A DNA stretch of 64,000 nucleotides. Origin: Sabellastarte sp. h YS-2021 (taxonomy: Eukaryota; Annelida; Polychaeta; Sabellida; Sabellidae). The notes beneath the pieces are model-generated. The model saw only the letters and a list, made by a program, of their open reading frames with translations. It was not told the origin of the DNA and did not search any database. Made by a program: the position numbers and the translations under genes. This document shows positions 22,431-34,540 of the stretch, piece after piece. The stretch lies in assembly GCA_964017235.1 (NCBI GenBank), contig OZ024936.1, positions 49,899,028 to 49,963,027 on the forward strand, read 5' to 3'. Positions within the stretch are counted from its first letter, which is position 1. Each line of letters opens with the position of its first letter.

Positions 22431-22771
22431 GTACACCAGCAGTCGACCAGGATACTTTGGGAAGTGGTGACGTTGAGAATGACTTTGATTTTTCTGGTGA
22501 ATCACACGCATACAACATTGATGACCTTGACTTTAATCCTATCCCTGGGAAAGTTGCTGTGACCTATGAATCTGACCAATCAGGAGAAGGGGGCTTTTAT
22601 GACCTTGACCTAAATCCTAAGAAGGAGGACTTCCTGTTTTGGAGCAATATACATCGTTTGGATACCACTTTTGTGGGAAAAACTGAGATCAGTCTGTTCA
22701 ATAAAAACAAACATAAGCATAGACACGGCCATATTGGTCCAAGAGGTCAGAAACCAAGCAAGTCTTTATGA
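22431..22771 (+). CDS. last coding exon of an unidentified gene
   Basis: The acceptor TATAATTTCAG ends at 22430 and the exon enters with two bases completing a codon. It then encodes 112 residues to the TGA at 22769-22771. The peptide is acidic at first (repeated DxDxNP-type words: DDLDFNPIP, then DLDLNPKKEDF), with FLFWSNIHRLDTTFVG in the middle and a His/Lys-rich tail (HKHRHGHIGPRG). The codon composition and internal D-L-D-x-NP repetition look like a real protein. I do not recognise a family. Upstream exons are not evident within the window. The Helentron-like element at 22875 begins about 100 bases after the stop, so it would lie in or just past the 3' UTR. Confidence 0.55.
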
Positions 22772-22874
22772 TACAGTTCTTTATATGAAATTAACTACAC
22801 TATGTGAATTTCACCATTGAGGAAATATGCCTCATTTTATTGGAATAATGGAAAAGTCTTTCCCGATTTATAAT

Positions 22875-24959
22875 TAAGCGTCCCTGAAAGGGCGCTTATT
22901 TGTTTTCGCCTCAGTTTCCTTGCCGCCGCCGCCGCATTATGGTCTCCCTTGAATATCTCCCTTATTATTAGAAGGTTTCAAACCATATTTGGCACTTATA
23001 TACCTTAGGCGTGGGAAAATTTTTCTGCATGCTTAAATTTGACCTTTGTCCTTTATGAAGGTCACATGATAAAAAACAATTTTTTTAAGTACACCCCCCC
23101 TGTCATCGCAGTTCAGGAAAAACTACTTGCTACACAGCCTTATAATTTGACACACCTGTTCATACTATCGAAAACGTGAGCTGATTAGATTTTGGGAGCA
23201 ATCCCTTGAAAAATGTCTCATTTATGGGTGATTTCTTCACACCTTCCAATCTGAGAGCCGTAAATTTAGGTCAACCCCCCTATTATCTTCTTAAGTATTG
23301 CATTTAGAGCCATAAAATGTATTGGGAGGTAATAGGAAACCATATGTGGAGAGTCTAAATAGCCGGTCAGTTTTACCCCACGGCCCCCCCTTATGGGCCA
23401 AACTGGGGTCATAAAATAGCTGATTTTGAGTTTTTGCCTTATATCTCCTTTATTGTTGCTTTTATAGCTTCAGAATGTATTAAGAGGTATTGGGAAAGCA
23501 TATGTGGAGAGTCTAAATAGCCGGTCAGTTTTACCCCACAGCCCCCCCTTATGGGTCAAACTGGGGTCATAAAATAGCTGATTTGGAGTTTTTGCCTTAT
23601 ATCTCCTTTATTGTTGCTTTTATAGCTTCAGAATGTATTAAGAGGTATTGGGAAAGCATATGTGGAGAGTCTAAATAGCCAGTCAGTTTTAGCCCCCGAC
23701 CCCCCCTTATGGGTCAAACTGGGGTCATAAAATAGCTGATTTTGAGTTTTTGCCTTATATCTTCTTTATTGTTGCTTTTATAGCTTCAGAATGTATTAAG
23801 AGGTATTGGGAAAGCATATGTGGAGAGTCTAAATAGCCGGTCAGTTTTACCCCCCGACCCCTCCTTATGGGTTAAACTGGGGTCATAAAATAGCTGATTT
23901 TGAGTTTTTGCCTTATATCTTCTTTATTGTTGCTTTTATAGCTTTAGAATGTATTAAGAGGTATTGGGAAAGCATATGTGGAGAGTCTAAATAGCCAGTC
24001 AGTTTTACCCCCCAACCCCCCCTTATAGGCTAAACTGGGGTCATAAATAGCTGCTTTGGAGTTTTTGCCTTATATCTCCTTTATCGTTGCTTTTATAGCT
24101 TCAGAATGTATTAAGAGGTATTGGGAAAGCATATGTGGAGAATCTAAATAGCTGGTCACTTTTATCCCCTGATCCCCCCCCCCCCCTCCCCCCATGGGTC
24201 AAACTGGGGTCATAAAATAGCTGATTTCGAGTTTTTGTCTTATATCTCCTTTAATGTTGCTTTTATAGATTGAGAATGTATTAAGAAGTATTGGGAAAGC
24301 ATATGTGGAGAGTCTAAGTAGCGGGTCAGTTTTACCATCCGACCCCCCCCCCCCCTTATGGGTCAAACTGGGGTAAAAAATAGCTGTTTTGAGTTTTTAC
24401 CTGATATCTCCTTCATTGTTGCTATTATAGCTTCGGAATGTATTAAGAGGTATTGGGAAACCATATGTGGACAGTCTAAATAGCCAGTTAGTTTTACCTC
24501 CTGACCCCCATGTATGGGTCAAACTGGGGTCATGAAATAGCTTTTGCCTTTATTGTTGCTTTTATGCTTTCACAATGTATTAAAACCTATTGCAAAACCC
24601 TGTGGACAATCTAAATAGCAATACATACTTGCACACATGATTATATATGAAGTTATCAATACTCGTTACTGAAATGCTTTGTAGCATTTACACAAAATTT
24701 ACTAAAGTTACATCCAATGTTGTACATCCAATGTACAACACTTTCTCCAGCTTGTCTATGTCTACAACACTTGTTTATGTTAATTAAAGAATACCTTTGT
24801 AGGATTTTCCCTGTCATGATATCACTAAGGGGGTTGGTTTATGTAAGAGTACGGTACAGCTTTGTGCATTCTTAAGCTTTACAGCATGCTTATTAAAACC
24901 ACAAGGCATTTTAAACTCTCAGGGACGCTTCACTTTTGTTAGCAAAAGCATTCATCTAG
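22875..24959 (+). mobile_element. Helentron-like element with 158-bp array
   Basis: The 5' hairpin is AAGCGTCCCTGAAAGGGCGC then TT (22876-22897), followed by (GCC)n at 22922-22936 and a TTTGACCTTTGTCC segment. The 3' end has GGGACGCTT (24922-24930), hairpin CTTTTGTTAGCAAAAG and CTAG at 24956-24959. The first ~230 bases match the start of 13335-17349, but the interior array is unrelated in sequence. No coding capacity is seen. Confidence 0.75.
23235..24610 (+). repeat. 158-bp tandem array
   Basis: Eight to nine units keyed on ATGGGTCAAACTGGGGTCAT; starts at 23393, 23551, 23709 and 23867 are exactly 158 apart. Each unit carries a variable C run (for example ACCCCCCGACCCCCCC, longer at 24170-24192 and 24343-24355). 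Confidence 0.93.
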
Positions 24960-25670
24960 TTTTAAACGACTATTGTAGGCAGATTTATGTAGCCTATTGT
25001 GTACTTTCTATGAATTTTGCCAATAATTTATTATTTTTATTGAGTAACGGCAAATGGCAAATTTTACAAATTGTAGCAAATTTCTAGTTTGTTATTGTAC
25101 CAATTTTGATCCCTAACTTTCAAGTATAGTTATAAAAGACTTTGAAACTTCAGATTATATCTCAAATAATGCAAGCTGTACATAAAGTATTTGAATATTT
25201 AGTCCTTATAAATTGCAGAACTTTGTTGAAATAGTTGCTCACTAATCTCTTGGAAATAACATTGCAATGGACACTTTTATTATTGATATTGAAACTTAGA
25301 ACCATTATCAATTGATATTGAAATATAGATATACAATACCAGCATTAGATATATGTCTTCATTTAAAATGGGACAAAGACCTATGAGCATACTTTGTGAA
25401 TGAATTAACTGTAGTAAAAGAATGCAATCAACAAACTTGATACAGTATCGAACATTTTTGATTTGCACAATAACACCAATAAATCCTGTCCTATATCCAC
25501 CAGAATTCTTATTTTAAGAATTTTCAGAATAATTTGCCCATTGTGTAAGAATTCTGTAAGAAAATACCAGTTTTCTGAAGGTAAAAAAGAGCAGAAGAAT
25601 AAGAACAAATTGGAAGACCCATAATTACAGTATTCAATAGCTTTCCAATCTGCTTTAATTATCTAATCTA
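24960..25670. other. no recognisable gene
   Basis: AT-rich DNA with no supported feature. Confidence 0.4.
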
Positions 25671-25825
25671 TTCTAATCTAATCTATTGCTTTGCTGACTC
25701 GATATCTTCCCCACCAAGGGGAACTCGCTGCACTATTATAGCAACAAATTAGTCATATAAGGATAGTCAAGAGGTGGTCAAGGTCAGTAATCCGGATTTA
25801 TGGGTGTGACCAAAGGGGAAGGAGA
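25671..25825. repeat. ATCTTCCCC dispersed repeat, copy 2
   Basis: Begins with a TCTAATCTAAT pentamer-type microsatellite, then GCTTTGCTGACTCGATATC, TTCCCCACCAAGGGGAACTC and a tail with GGTCAGTAATCCGG. Related to 3661, 28345 and 46220. The pentamer end and shared body suggest a SINE-like family read from its 3' tail; this is inference. Confidence 0.55.
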
Positions 25826-25912
25826 CTAAATAATAAGTAATGTTAGTCCATATTCATGGAAAGAATCCCAAAACATGGCTATGAAATGTATCAATAACTA
25901 CAAGTGCCAGTA

Positions 25913-26139
25913 TAGAGTAAGAAATCTAAAATTCGCCACTTATCTGAAATTCGCCACGTGAAAATACTAATAAAATAAATGCATTGAGGCGAGATTTGTT
26001 GACTGTATAGTAAATTAAGGCTTTTGGAACTGAAAAATACCAATTTTTGGACAAAAACATCATTTTCTTCATAAAATTAACTAAGGTTTTAGAGGTGGCG
26101 AATTTTAGATTCCTGGCGAATTTTAGATTTCTTACTCTA
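25913..26139 (-). mobile_element. TA-MITE copy 3
   Basis: Family as at 1102-1327 but in the opposite orientation. It is flanked by TA, lies about 100 bases from copy 4 and has the same orientation. Confidence 0.9.
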
Positions 26140-26241
26140 CATAAGAACTTCAAATTTTTAACTTGAAATTTCTCTGCCATTTTTGCATGGATTCTAATGC
26201 AATAAGAATGAGCAGAAGCTGAGAGTAGCTCTCTAGTGATG

Positions 26242-26470
26242 TAGAGTAAGAAATCTAAAATTCGCCACATATGTGAAATTCGCCACATGTGAAAATACTA
26301 ATAAAATAAATGAATTGTGGTGAGATTTGTTGACTGTATAGTAAATTAAGGCTTTTTGAACTGAAAAATACCAATTTTTGCACAAAAACATAATTTTCTT
26401 CATAAAATTAACTAAGGTTTTAGAGGTGGCGAATTTTAGATTCCTGGCAAATTTTAGATTTCTTACTCTA
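26242..26470 (-). mobile_element. TA-MITE copy 4
   Basis: Full-length copy with intact inverted ends (GTAGAGTAAGAAATC ... TTTCTTACTCTATAT). Confidence 0.9.
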
Positions 26471-26975
26471 TATAACAGATTTATAGCTTATATAACTAAT
26501 GAAAGATTTACAAAACAAATTTTGTGCTTGTTTACACATTTATTACACTAATTATCCATGGTAAGGGGCACCAGGGAACATCAAAGAAAATATTACCCAT
26601 TCTGTGTGTCTCGATATTTACACAAAATACGTTGTATGGTGGATAATAAAGGCATAATTAAGTTCACTGTTCTGTACACGACCTTGCATATTTTGTTATA
26701 CAGTAACAGTAAAACTTTGTCACATCCTACAGAAGTTCTTCTTCACAGTTCACTGTATTTTTGCAGGTTAGCATTCTCCATTGTTTAAAGTGTTTATATA
26801 TATATCAACATGCATTGTAATATATATGTATTTATATTTCTTTATGTATTTTTTCATACTTAAAATATACTAATAGTTTTGTTGGTATAAAAATAATTTC
26901 TTGAATCGGTGTAAAGTATATTATTGATTGGCTGCTGTAAATTTTTTAAACTAACCAATCAAATGAGAGAAGTGA

Positions 26976-27201
26976 ATACTGTATAAGTAGAAATTTTAGC
27001 TAAAAGAAAATTTCACAAAGTCTTCATTTTTTTTTTCAGAAATTTACTAGAATTAATTTTGGCTAATGGCTAGTTTCTACTTGCGATGTTAACACAGATT
27101 TAAAAAATTTCACTAGGAATTAATTTTCACTATCCAAGCTTATTAGCTAAAATAGCTAAAATTAATACTTAGTGAAAATTTCAGCTTACACAGTGTATAC
27201 T
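26976..27201. repeat. foldback repeat
   Basis: ATACTGTATAAGTAGAAATT at the left pairs with AATTTCAGCTTACACAGTGT at the right, with TTAGCTAAAA words inside. It is a degraded foldback or MITE-like element. Confidence 0.5.
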
Positions 27202-27477
27202 AATAAATATCCACCCAAATGTATATAAATAACAGTTATAGACTCGATGGTCTTTAAAAACAGTTGTACTTTGTACAAAGTTAGTGCATAAGAAGAATTA
27301 CAGTGTGTACTGATTGTAGTAGATTGACATTTGACTTTTAATAATTGTGATACAAGCTTATGCATTTTTAATTTTTATATTTCATAGAAAGAATCTTGTA
27401 TCAGTGTTTTGTACATCATTTTGTCGTTGCTGTCTGTTTTTTGTGTGTGTCTATAATATATGTAGCTTATATGTAAT

Positions 27478-27697
27478 TAGAGTAAGAAATCTAAAATTCG
27501 CCAGAAGTCTGAAATTTGCCACCTGTAAGATCTTTGTAAATTGTAAGAAGAGTATGTGTTAAAATTGTGATTTTCTAGTTCAAAAAACCTTTATCTACTA
27601 GACTTTCTACAAAGTTGACCTCAGTTTGTTTATTTTTTTAGTATTTAATCATGTGGCGAATTTCAGATATGTGGTGAATTTTAGATTCCTTACTCTA
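27478..27697 (+). mobile_element. TA-MITE copy 5
   Basis: A diverged and slightly shortened family member (TTTGCCACCTGTAAGATC internally), flanked by TA. Confidence 0.85.
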
Positions 27698-28344
27698 TAT
27701 TTCAAGGAGCCAGAAAAGCTAGAAAACATTATTCTTCATTTACAAGAAATCCAGACAAAATCAATAAACAAAAGTGACATGTGTAATTACCATTTGGGAA
27801 AGATATGGAAGTGTATTTTCCTGTTAGGAATATCACAAATGTAAAACTTCCCCAATTTTGGGATACAGTTGTGTTCTAGCATATCCTCAATCAAATTGTC
27901 TTGCTAACAGGAAATGAAATATATAAAAACCATAACATGGCAATTCTGCTAAAACAAATTGTTGTAGAAGTCTTAATATCTTCAAAATTATGAGGTAAAA
28001 TTTGACAAGTTCTTTAGATTAATGGTTTATTTTTAAGGTTTTGCTTTTCTCAAAAACTACTATATTTGCTGACCATTAAGTGTCAATACTGGTATTTCAG
28101 TGAAATCGTCTCAATACTGAGATACCTACTGACCCTGCCCAAAACTAAATAGGAAAGTACAGTAGAAAAATCCATCCGAGTTAGGTTGTAGTCCTGTATT
28201 CACTTTCTGATCAGTAACTCTTTGTCCAAATTTTTGTTGAGAAAATTAGCATTTAAAAGAAATTAAGAATTTTTATAAAAATTAATTTTAATTGAATTTT
28301 TTTGGATTCTTAGAATAAGAGTTAATGTAAGAATAATCTAACCT
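27698..28344. other. no recognisable gene
   Basis: AT-rich; the segment around 27925-27950 (AACCATAACATGGCA) weakly recalls the dispersed repeat at 2.6 and 56.5 kb. Confidence 0.4.
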
Positions 28345-28460
28345 AATATTCTGCTTTGTAGATGCAATATCTTCCCAACAATGGGGAACTCAGTGCACTA
28401 TGTTAACAAAAGTATTGTTCTAATGAATAGTCAAGGGATGATCTAGGCTGCACACACCAA
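28345..28460. repeat. ATCTTCCCC dispersed repeat, copy 3
   Basis: CTGCTTTGTAGATGCAATAT then CTTCCCAACAATGGGGAACT and CAGTGCACTATGTTAAC match the copy at 46.22 kb closely. Confidence 0.6.
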
Positions 28461-28601
28461 GAAAAATAACAAAATGATCTAATCCAGTAATGAAGTTAGA
28501 AACTAAATTACATACTTGTCAACATGCAATAAAAACAATACCAGGGAAGACCAAATGATTTTTATTCTGTTAAAGAATTCTCTAAGTTTGATCAGATTTT
28601 G

Positions 28602-30146
28602 AACCCCAGCCCATAAAGGCTGGGGTTATAGTCATCCCTTGAACCATCCGGGCAGCGACGGCAGCGGCATAAAGATTGTGGGTGTTCCACAGCCTAAACC
28701 CATGCACGGATTTTCACCCAACTTTTCAGGGAATGTTTACCCCAAGAGGATCTAGAGCTGATTAAGTTTTGGGGGTATCTGACAACAACTGTTGCCATGG
28801 CAACACTTTTAAGATTTTCAAGTCTTCAAGTTTGTGGGTGTTCCACAGCCTAAACAAAATTTTCAGGGTCTGTTAACCCCAAGAGGATCTAGAGCTGGTT
28901 TCAAGGGGTATCCAGCAACAACTGTTGTCATGGCAACACTTTTAATATTTTGGGGTCTTAAAGTTTGTGGGTGTTCCACAGCCTAAACCCATGCACCGAT
29001 TTTCACCAAATTTTCAGGGTATGTTCACCCCAAGAGGATCTAGAGCTGATTAGGTTTTGGGGGATATCCAGTGACAACTGTTGCTATGACAACACTTTAA
29101 AGATTTTTAGGCCTTAAAATTTGTGGGTGTTCCACAGCCTAAACCCATGTTTGTTTGTTTTTTTTTGGGGGGGGGGGTTCTGGCAACCATTGTTACCATG
29201 GCAACACTTTGAATATTTTTGATTTTTAATGTTTGTGGGTGTTCCATAGCCTAAACCAATGCATGGATTTTCACCAAAACAGGATCTAGTTTTGGAGGGT
29301 ATCTGGCAACACCTGTTGCCATGGCAACGCTTTAAATACTTTTCAATGTTAAACTTCTTAATTGAAAAAGGAGCACTATTAAACCAATGTTTCTACAGTT
29401 GGATGTTTATCCCCCTGTGGCCAAGGCCGGAGTTGGGAGATTATGAAATGCCTTCCACGTGTGCACGCGTGTGTCTGCGTGCATGTGTGCATTGTCACAT
29501 TTTTAAATCAAGCTTTATATTGCATTCATTTATGAAGATATCTTCACTAAATTTGCAGAGAAGGTTTATGGTTGAGAAAACATGTCTGTAAAATTTTTTT
29601 TACACATTTTAAAAAACAACATGGCTGTCATAGCCGATTGCTCGAAAATCATTGATATGTTCTAAAATTTAAAATATTGCAGCTAGATGTGTCCGATGTG
29701 CACAAAATGTAAATGGTTAGGAAAGCTTGCCTTAGAATAATTTTGGCCTTGTTTTGAAAACAAAATGACCGCCATATCACATATTTAATGTCAAATGGGG
29801 CGGGGGGCACAACAAAATGCCCTAAACAAAACAACTTATTCAAAATTGTGGTCTGCAAATCTTTTGCAATGTCAAATTTGACCTTTGACCCCTTCTTCAA
29901 GGTCATGTAGGGTCATCATGCTGAAAGGGTCTAATATCTCCCGTATAACTGGTTCTAGGGCTTTGAAATATGGAAACAACTTGTAAGAAATCAAGGCCTG
30001 TGAATCTTTGATCTGAAAATATTTTGTGGATTCTGTATACTCTTCCAACTGATGTTGTTCGTAATATTTTCCCAAATCTCAATGTTGTTGCCCATTTAGT
30101 TGTACCTGTGGGCTTGGGTTCTTGGTTGCCGAGGCTGGCTATTTTT
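28602..30146 (+). mobile_element. array-bearing element, ACCCCAGCC family, copy A
   Basis: The 5' hairpin is ACCCCAGCC/GGCTGGGGT (28603-28625), followed by a CGGGCAGCGACGGCAGCGG spacer. About five units keyed on TGTGGGTGTTCCACAGCC follow (28678, 28832, 28967, 29123, 29233), each with CTGTTGCCATGGCAACAC. After that comes a TTTTGGCC..AAAATGACCGCC block, a TTTGACCTTTGACC pair, and a 3' end GGGCTTGGGTTCTTGG...GGCTGGCTATTTTT. The minus-strand copy B at 61900-62768 matches all blocks. Same architecture as the AAGCGTCCC elements but with different sequence. Confidence 0.75.
28670..29345 (+). repeat. tandem array with GCCATGGCAAC palindromes
   Basis: Five units of 110-156 bp. Each contains GTTGCCATGGCAAC, a perfect palindrome, and AGGATCTAGAGCTG. 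A G run lies at 29167-29178. Confidence 0.85.
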
Positions 30147-31036
30147 AAGTATTGTCAGCTGAGCATATAGCAAAGACGTGATTTTAAAATGGTCAGAACT
30201 TCCTTGTTTTTGGAAAAAACAATTTAAAAATTTTTTGATGTTTTCTTCAGTTTAAAGAGGGCTAGTATCCGAGTCTATTGTACTCGATCAGATGAGATCA
30301 CTCTGGTGTGTTTGGGTCTTTGTTCTTTGTGGCCAGAAACCAAGCCACTTTGTGATAGGTTTGCTTGAAATGAATGGATATTACTCAAAAACTTGCTAAA
30401 CTTAAATTTTAGACAAAAAAGAAGCAAATTTTCTGAAACTTTTGCATCGGGTGATCTATATGACAGGAAATGGGCACATAAATTATCAATCTGAAAAGAA
30501 TTTTTTCATAATTTATAGAGGCATAATAAGTAAAACTCCTGTTTCGCCTAAGTATTCTGGCATGATATCCATTCTTTGGCAAAGAATTATTTGATATTGT
30601 TTCATTGTGCTGCTGTGACAGTTAAACTGATGCTAGTCAGAAATGTAATTAAAATTAGTAGCAATGTAATTAAAAGGAAATAGAATCAATGAAGAGTTGA
30701 ATGTTATTTAAGTAAGTTAGCTGAAGTTATCTATGTTCTAGTTAATATGTAGTAACAACATTGTCATCTAGTTAATATGTAGTAACAATTTTGTGCTGAA
30801 AATAAAAAAGCACTGATATAAGTTTAAAATTTGCTTTAAAAAAAAGACTTATTTTATCTAAATTTTAGTTGAAACTAGAAAGGGTGAATTTGGCTTAGGC
30901 CAAATCCTCAAAAAAGCTGTTGATTGACGTGTCTAAGGCTTTTGACATAAAAATAAAAGAGTTAATGTTTACTAAAGCTTTTGACACAAAATAACTATTT
31001 GTATTTCATAGTGTATAAAGCAAAGAAATAAGCTTT
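30147..31036. other. no recognisable gene
   Basis: AT-rich DNA; a short direct repeat CATCTAGTTAATATGTAGTA near 30735-30787. Nothing else is supported. Confidence 0.4.
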
Positions 31037-31037
31037 T

Positions 31038-32803
31038 TTACCCCACAGCCCTTAAGAGCTGTTGGGGTATTGTTTTCACCCAAAGTGTCCAGATGGGGGG
31101 GTGGGTGGGTGTGCGGGTGGCGGGAAAAGGTTTATCTGGGTTGTATCTCAGAAACCGTAAGGTGTAGGAAGTTGATACTTGGTAGGGACATTGGTTAGGT
31201 GTAGGTGTGCAACGTCATGGTCTGACCTTGATTTGACCTTTGACGTTGCTGTAGTGATCTTTATTTGAAAGTCTTGTCTGGGCTATATCTCAGAAACTGT
31301 TAGGTGCAGGAAGTTGTTACGTAGTAGGGACATTGGTTAAGGGGTGTAAGCAAGCAACATCATGGTGTGACCTTAATTTGACCTTTGACCTTGCCGTAGT
31401 GACCTTGACCTCTAAAATCTTGTCCGGGCTATATCTCGGAAACCGTAAGGTGTAGGAAGTGGATACTTGTTAGGGACATGGTAAGGGGGTGTAGGTGTGC
31501 AATGTTATGGTGTGACCTTGATTTGACCTTGTCATAGTGACCTTGACCTGTAAAATCTTGTCTGGGCTATATCTCGGAAACCGTAAGGTGTAGGAAGTTG
31601 ATACTTGGTAGGGACATTGGTTAGGAGGTGTAGGTGTGCAACATCATGGTGTGACCTTGATTTGACCTTTGACCTTATCAAAGTGACCTTGACCTATAAA
31701 ATCTTGTCCAGGCTATACCTCAGAAACTGTAACTTGCAGAAAGTTGATACTTGGTAGGGACATTGGTTAGAGGTTGTAGGTGTGCAATGTCATGGTGTGA
31801 CCTTGATTTGGCCTTTGACCTAGTCGTAGTGAGCTTGACCTATAAAATCTTGTCCGGGCTATATCTTGTAAACTGTAAGTTGTAAGAAGTTGATACTTGG
31901 TAGGCACATTGGTGGGGGTTGTAGATGTGACCTTGATTTGACTTTTGACATTGCCGTAGTGACTTTGACCTTTAAAATCTTATCTGGGATATATCTCGGA
32001 AACTGTAAGGTGTAGGAAGTTAATACTTGGTAGTGACATTGGTTGGGAGTTATAGGTGTGCAATGTCATGATGTGACCTTGATTTGACTTTTGATCTTAC
32101 CGTAGTGACCTTGACCTTTAAAATTTTGTCCGGGCAATATCTCTGAAACCATTAAGTGTAGGAGGTTGATTCTTTGTAGGGACATTGCTTAGAGGTTGTA
32201 GGTGTGACACATCATACTACAATCTTGATTTGAGCTTTGACCTTGTCATAGTGACCATGAGTTTTAAAATCTTGTCCAGGCTATTTCTTGGATTTTGTAA
32301 GATGTAGAAGGTTGATACTTGGTAGGGACATTGGTTAGGGTGTGTAGGTATGCATCATTGTGTGACCTTAAAGTTTGGCTCTGCCAAAAAGTGTTCACCT
32401 ACCATATTTAAGACATGTTTCTCTTTTGACAAATACATATTGATTGCTGCAACTGATTATTATTATTATTATTATTATTATATGTACTATTACATAATTG
32501 TGCTATTTCCATTGACAGCAGTTCTTCAGTTAATAAAATTTTACAGCTTCGTATTTTTACTATACTGATTAATGTCGTTTTGTTGCTATTGAATTATCTT
32601 GCTTTAATACTTTATCTTTACATACATTTTCTTTCTCTTAGAAGTTATTTTATCTACTTAAACATTATTTGGACCTTTATATAAGTGACACTGTGCTTTA
32701 AGTATCCCAGTCTTTGTACTGTTTCACTACCTCTATATCTCATTTTGTTGAAAACTATTTCCCCAGGCTGTGGGGTACGGGCATCTCTGATGCTATTTTT
32801 TGT
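31038..32803 (+). mobile_element. array-bearing element, ACCCCACAGCC family
   Basis: The 5' hairpin is ACCCCACAGCC/GCTGTTGGGGT (31040-31067), followed by a G-rich spacer (31095-31122). The interior is an array of about eight units; the 3' end has GGCTGTGGGGTA (32767-32778), hairpin GCATCTCTGATGC and a T run. It shares the layout of the other array-bearing elements. Confidence 0.7.
31130..32370 (+). repeat. ~140-147 bp array with DR1-type motifs
   Basis: About eight units keyed on GTAAGGTGTAGGAAGTTGAT (31155, 31297, 31443, 31581 and on). Most contain GATTTGACCTTTGACCTTG and GTGACCTTGACCT. On the minus strand this reads AGGTCAAAGGTCA, a perfect direct repeat with one-base spacing. Confidence 0.9.
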
Positions 32804-32845
32804 AATTAAGAATGAGACAATGGAAATTTAATTTTCATATATCAT

Positions 32846-32935
32846 TAGAAGCCTCAGTACTTTAGTGGTTGCATTGCTTTACTCTCACTTCACCTGTTGT
32901 GTGTTCAAAGCCACCTCACAACAACACGTGCAAAA
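32846..32935 (+). mobile_element. tRNA-like SINE head
   Basis: A-box-like TACTTTAGTGGTT and B-box-like GTGTTCAAAGCC are spaced as in a tRNA. It is diverged and no cloverleaf is supportable. Confidence 0.4.
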
Positions 32936-34540
32936 TACTAATTTCCTGTCCAAACATGACCCTGGTTGTTCAAAGGCACATAGCTTTGAATAAGGTGCTG
33001 ATGTTTCAACAAATACATTACCTGCCATAGCACTAGCTCATTACATTGCAAAAGTATGTGTACTCTATAAATAGTTCTCCTCCATATACATATTGTATTT
33101 TGTACCTTTGCACAGTATTTAAGTTTTGATCAGCAAATCTGGTTATAGTTTTAAAGATATTTCATGGATGTCTTTTTCTTTAAAAAAAATGCCATTTTCA
33201 ACTTATTAGAATGAAATTTTACATTCACAAAATACGAACAAATTTTTAGGGTATGATAAATGTAATGAAATGTAATAAACATATTTTCTTTTCAGAGTAA
33301 ACACTGCCATCATTGCAATTATAGTCAATGTAAAAATTCTGGCGACTTCCCAGTTTTTCTGTCACCAATCTTTAAACTTTGGAAGTCAGCTAGTGCTTGA
33401 CAATAATGCATCAATTTAGACAATTACTGAAACAAAGGTTTCATCATAACACAAGAAAATTTGCCTTGAAAATAAATTTATGAAAAAAAAATGTGAGGTG
33501 ACAATTAGGGTCTACAAACCCTGAAAGCATAAGGAGAGGAGAACTGAACCATAGTTGCTTGGCAAGCCATAACTTCGAAGTTTAAACATGGTTTTATTAC
33601 AAAGGATTTAATTGTTCTGCAAATGCAGTGTATATAGCACATGTATAGCAATGTAAGCTTTTATAGTATTTATTCTTTGATGTTTATAACCTCTATTGCA
33701 GTATATATATATGTGTGTGTTTATGTATGTTCAGAACTTCAGATATTTCAAAATTTTAGTTAAAGCTGTTTCTTTTTTTATATTTATGCAAGTATGATAT
33801 TGCCATTTTATAGAAGTTGTAAGTAATGAGCACTGGCGTATAGTTTCATAGTAAGAAATAAAAGTTCATTGTTGAAGCAATATTATGTTTTGATTTAATT
33901 TTATGAGTTCTGTCTTTCAAGGTGTGACTTTGATTTATTGTAGTTCATTGCATTGTAAAATTGATCAGCAACAGAGACAAATATGTCCATAACATTTTAA
34001 GTTAGGGGTGGGACGGGTGCTAAAAAACAGCCCCGAGTACCCGCACTCTGACAACTGACCCAAATTCCTGTAACTGTGAGATTTAGTATCGACCATTAGA
34101 AGTCTCCTGTAAACAAATGGTACAAAAATGTAGCATATTTTACGCAAAGGTTTCATTTCGCGATAATACAATACGTTGAGAGTAATGGAGTAGTTAAAAT
34201 GGACTCGAGTCTCAGCAATGACTGACTCATCTATCGAGGCTTGAGTAGCCATTCACAACCCTATTTTAAGTGTCCCCTGTACGAATTGTTCCAGTCATCA
34301 CTGATTTTAATAGCCTATGACAAACTTGTAGCATTCATCTCCCTCATTTGACAGAAAGGTGAATTTAAAATGAATTGATAATGAAAGACTAATCAAAACA
34401 AATGTTTAATTTCAAGAATAATGGTGTACTGCATGGAGTTTTTGTGATCAGTTCTAGATATGTGACCAGTTCACCAGTCACTGATTGCTTGTTGAGGTTT
34501 ATTGTATTCATTCGGTGGATACTTTGGTTTAGCATTCTCT
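32936..34540. other. no recognisable gene
   Basis: AT-rich DNA. A TATATATATGTGTGTGTTTATG microsatellite-like patch lies near 33703-33728. No coding region is supported. Confidence 0.4.

Noticed and set aside
22875..24959. Simple DNA transposon with symmetrical inverted repeats
   Set aside because: The inverted motif is terminal at the 5' end but about 35 bases inside at the 3' end, followed by a hairpin and CTAG, and there is no target duplication.
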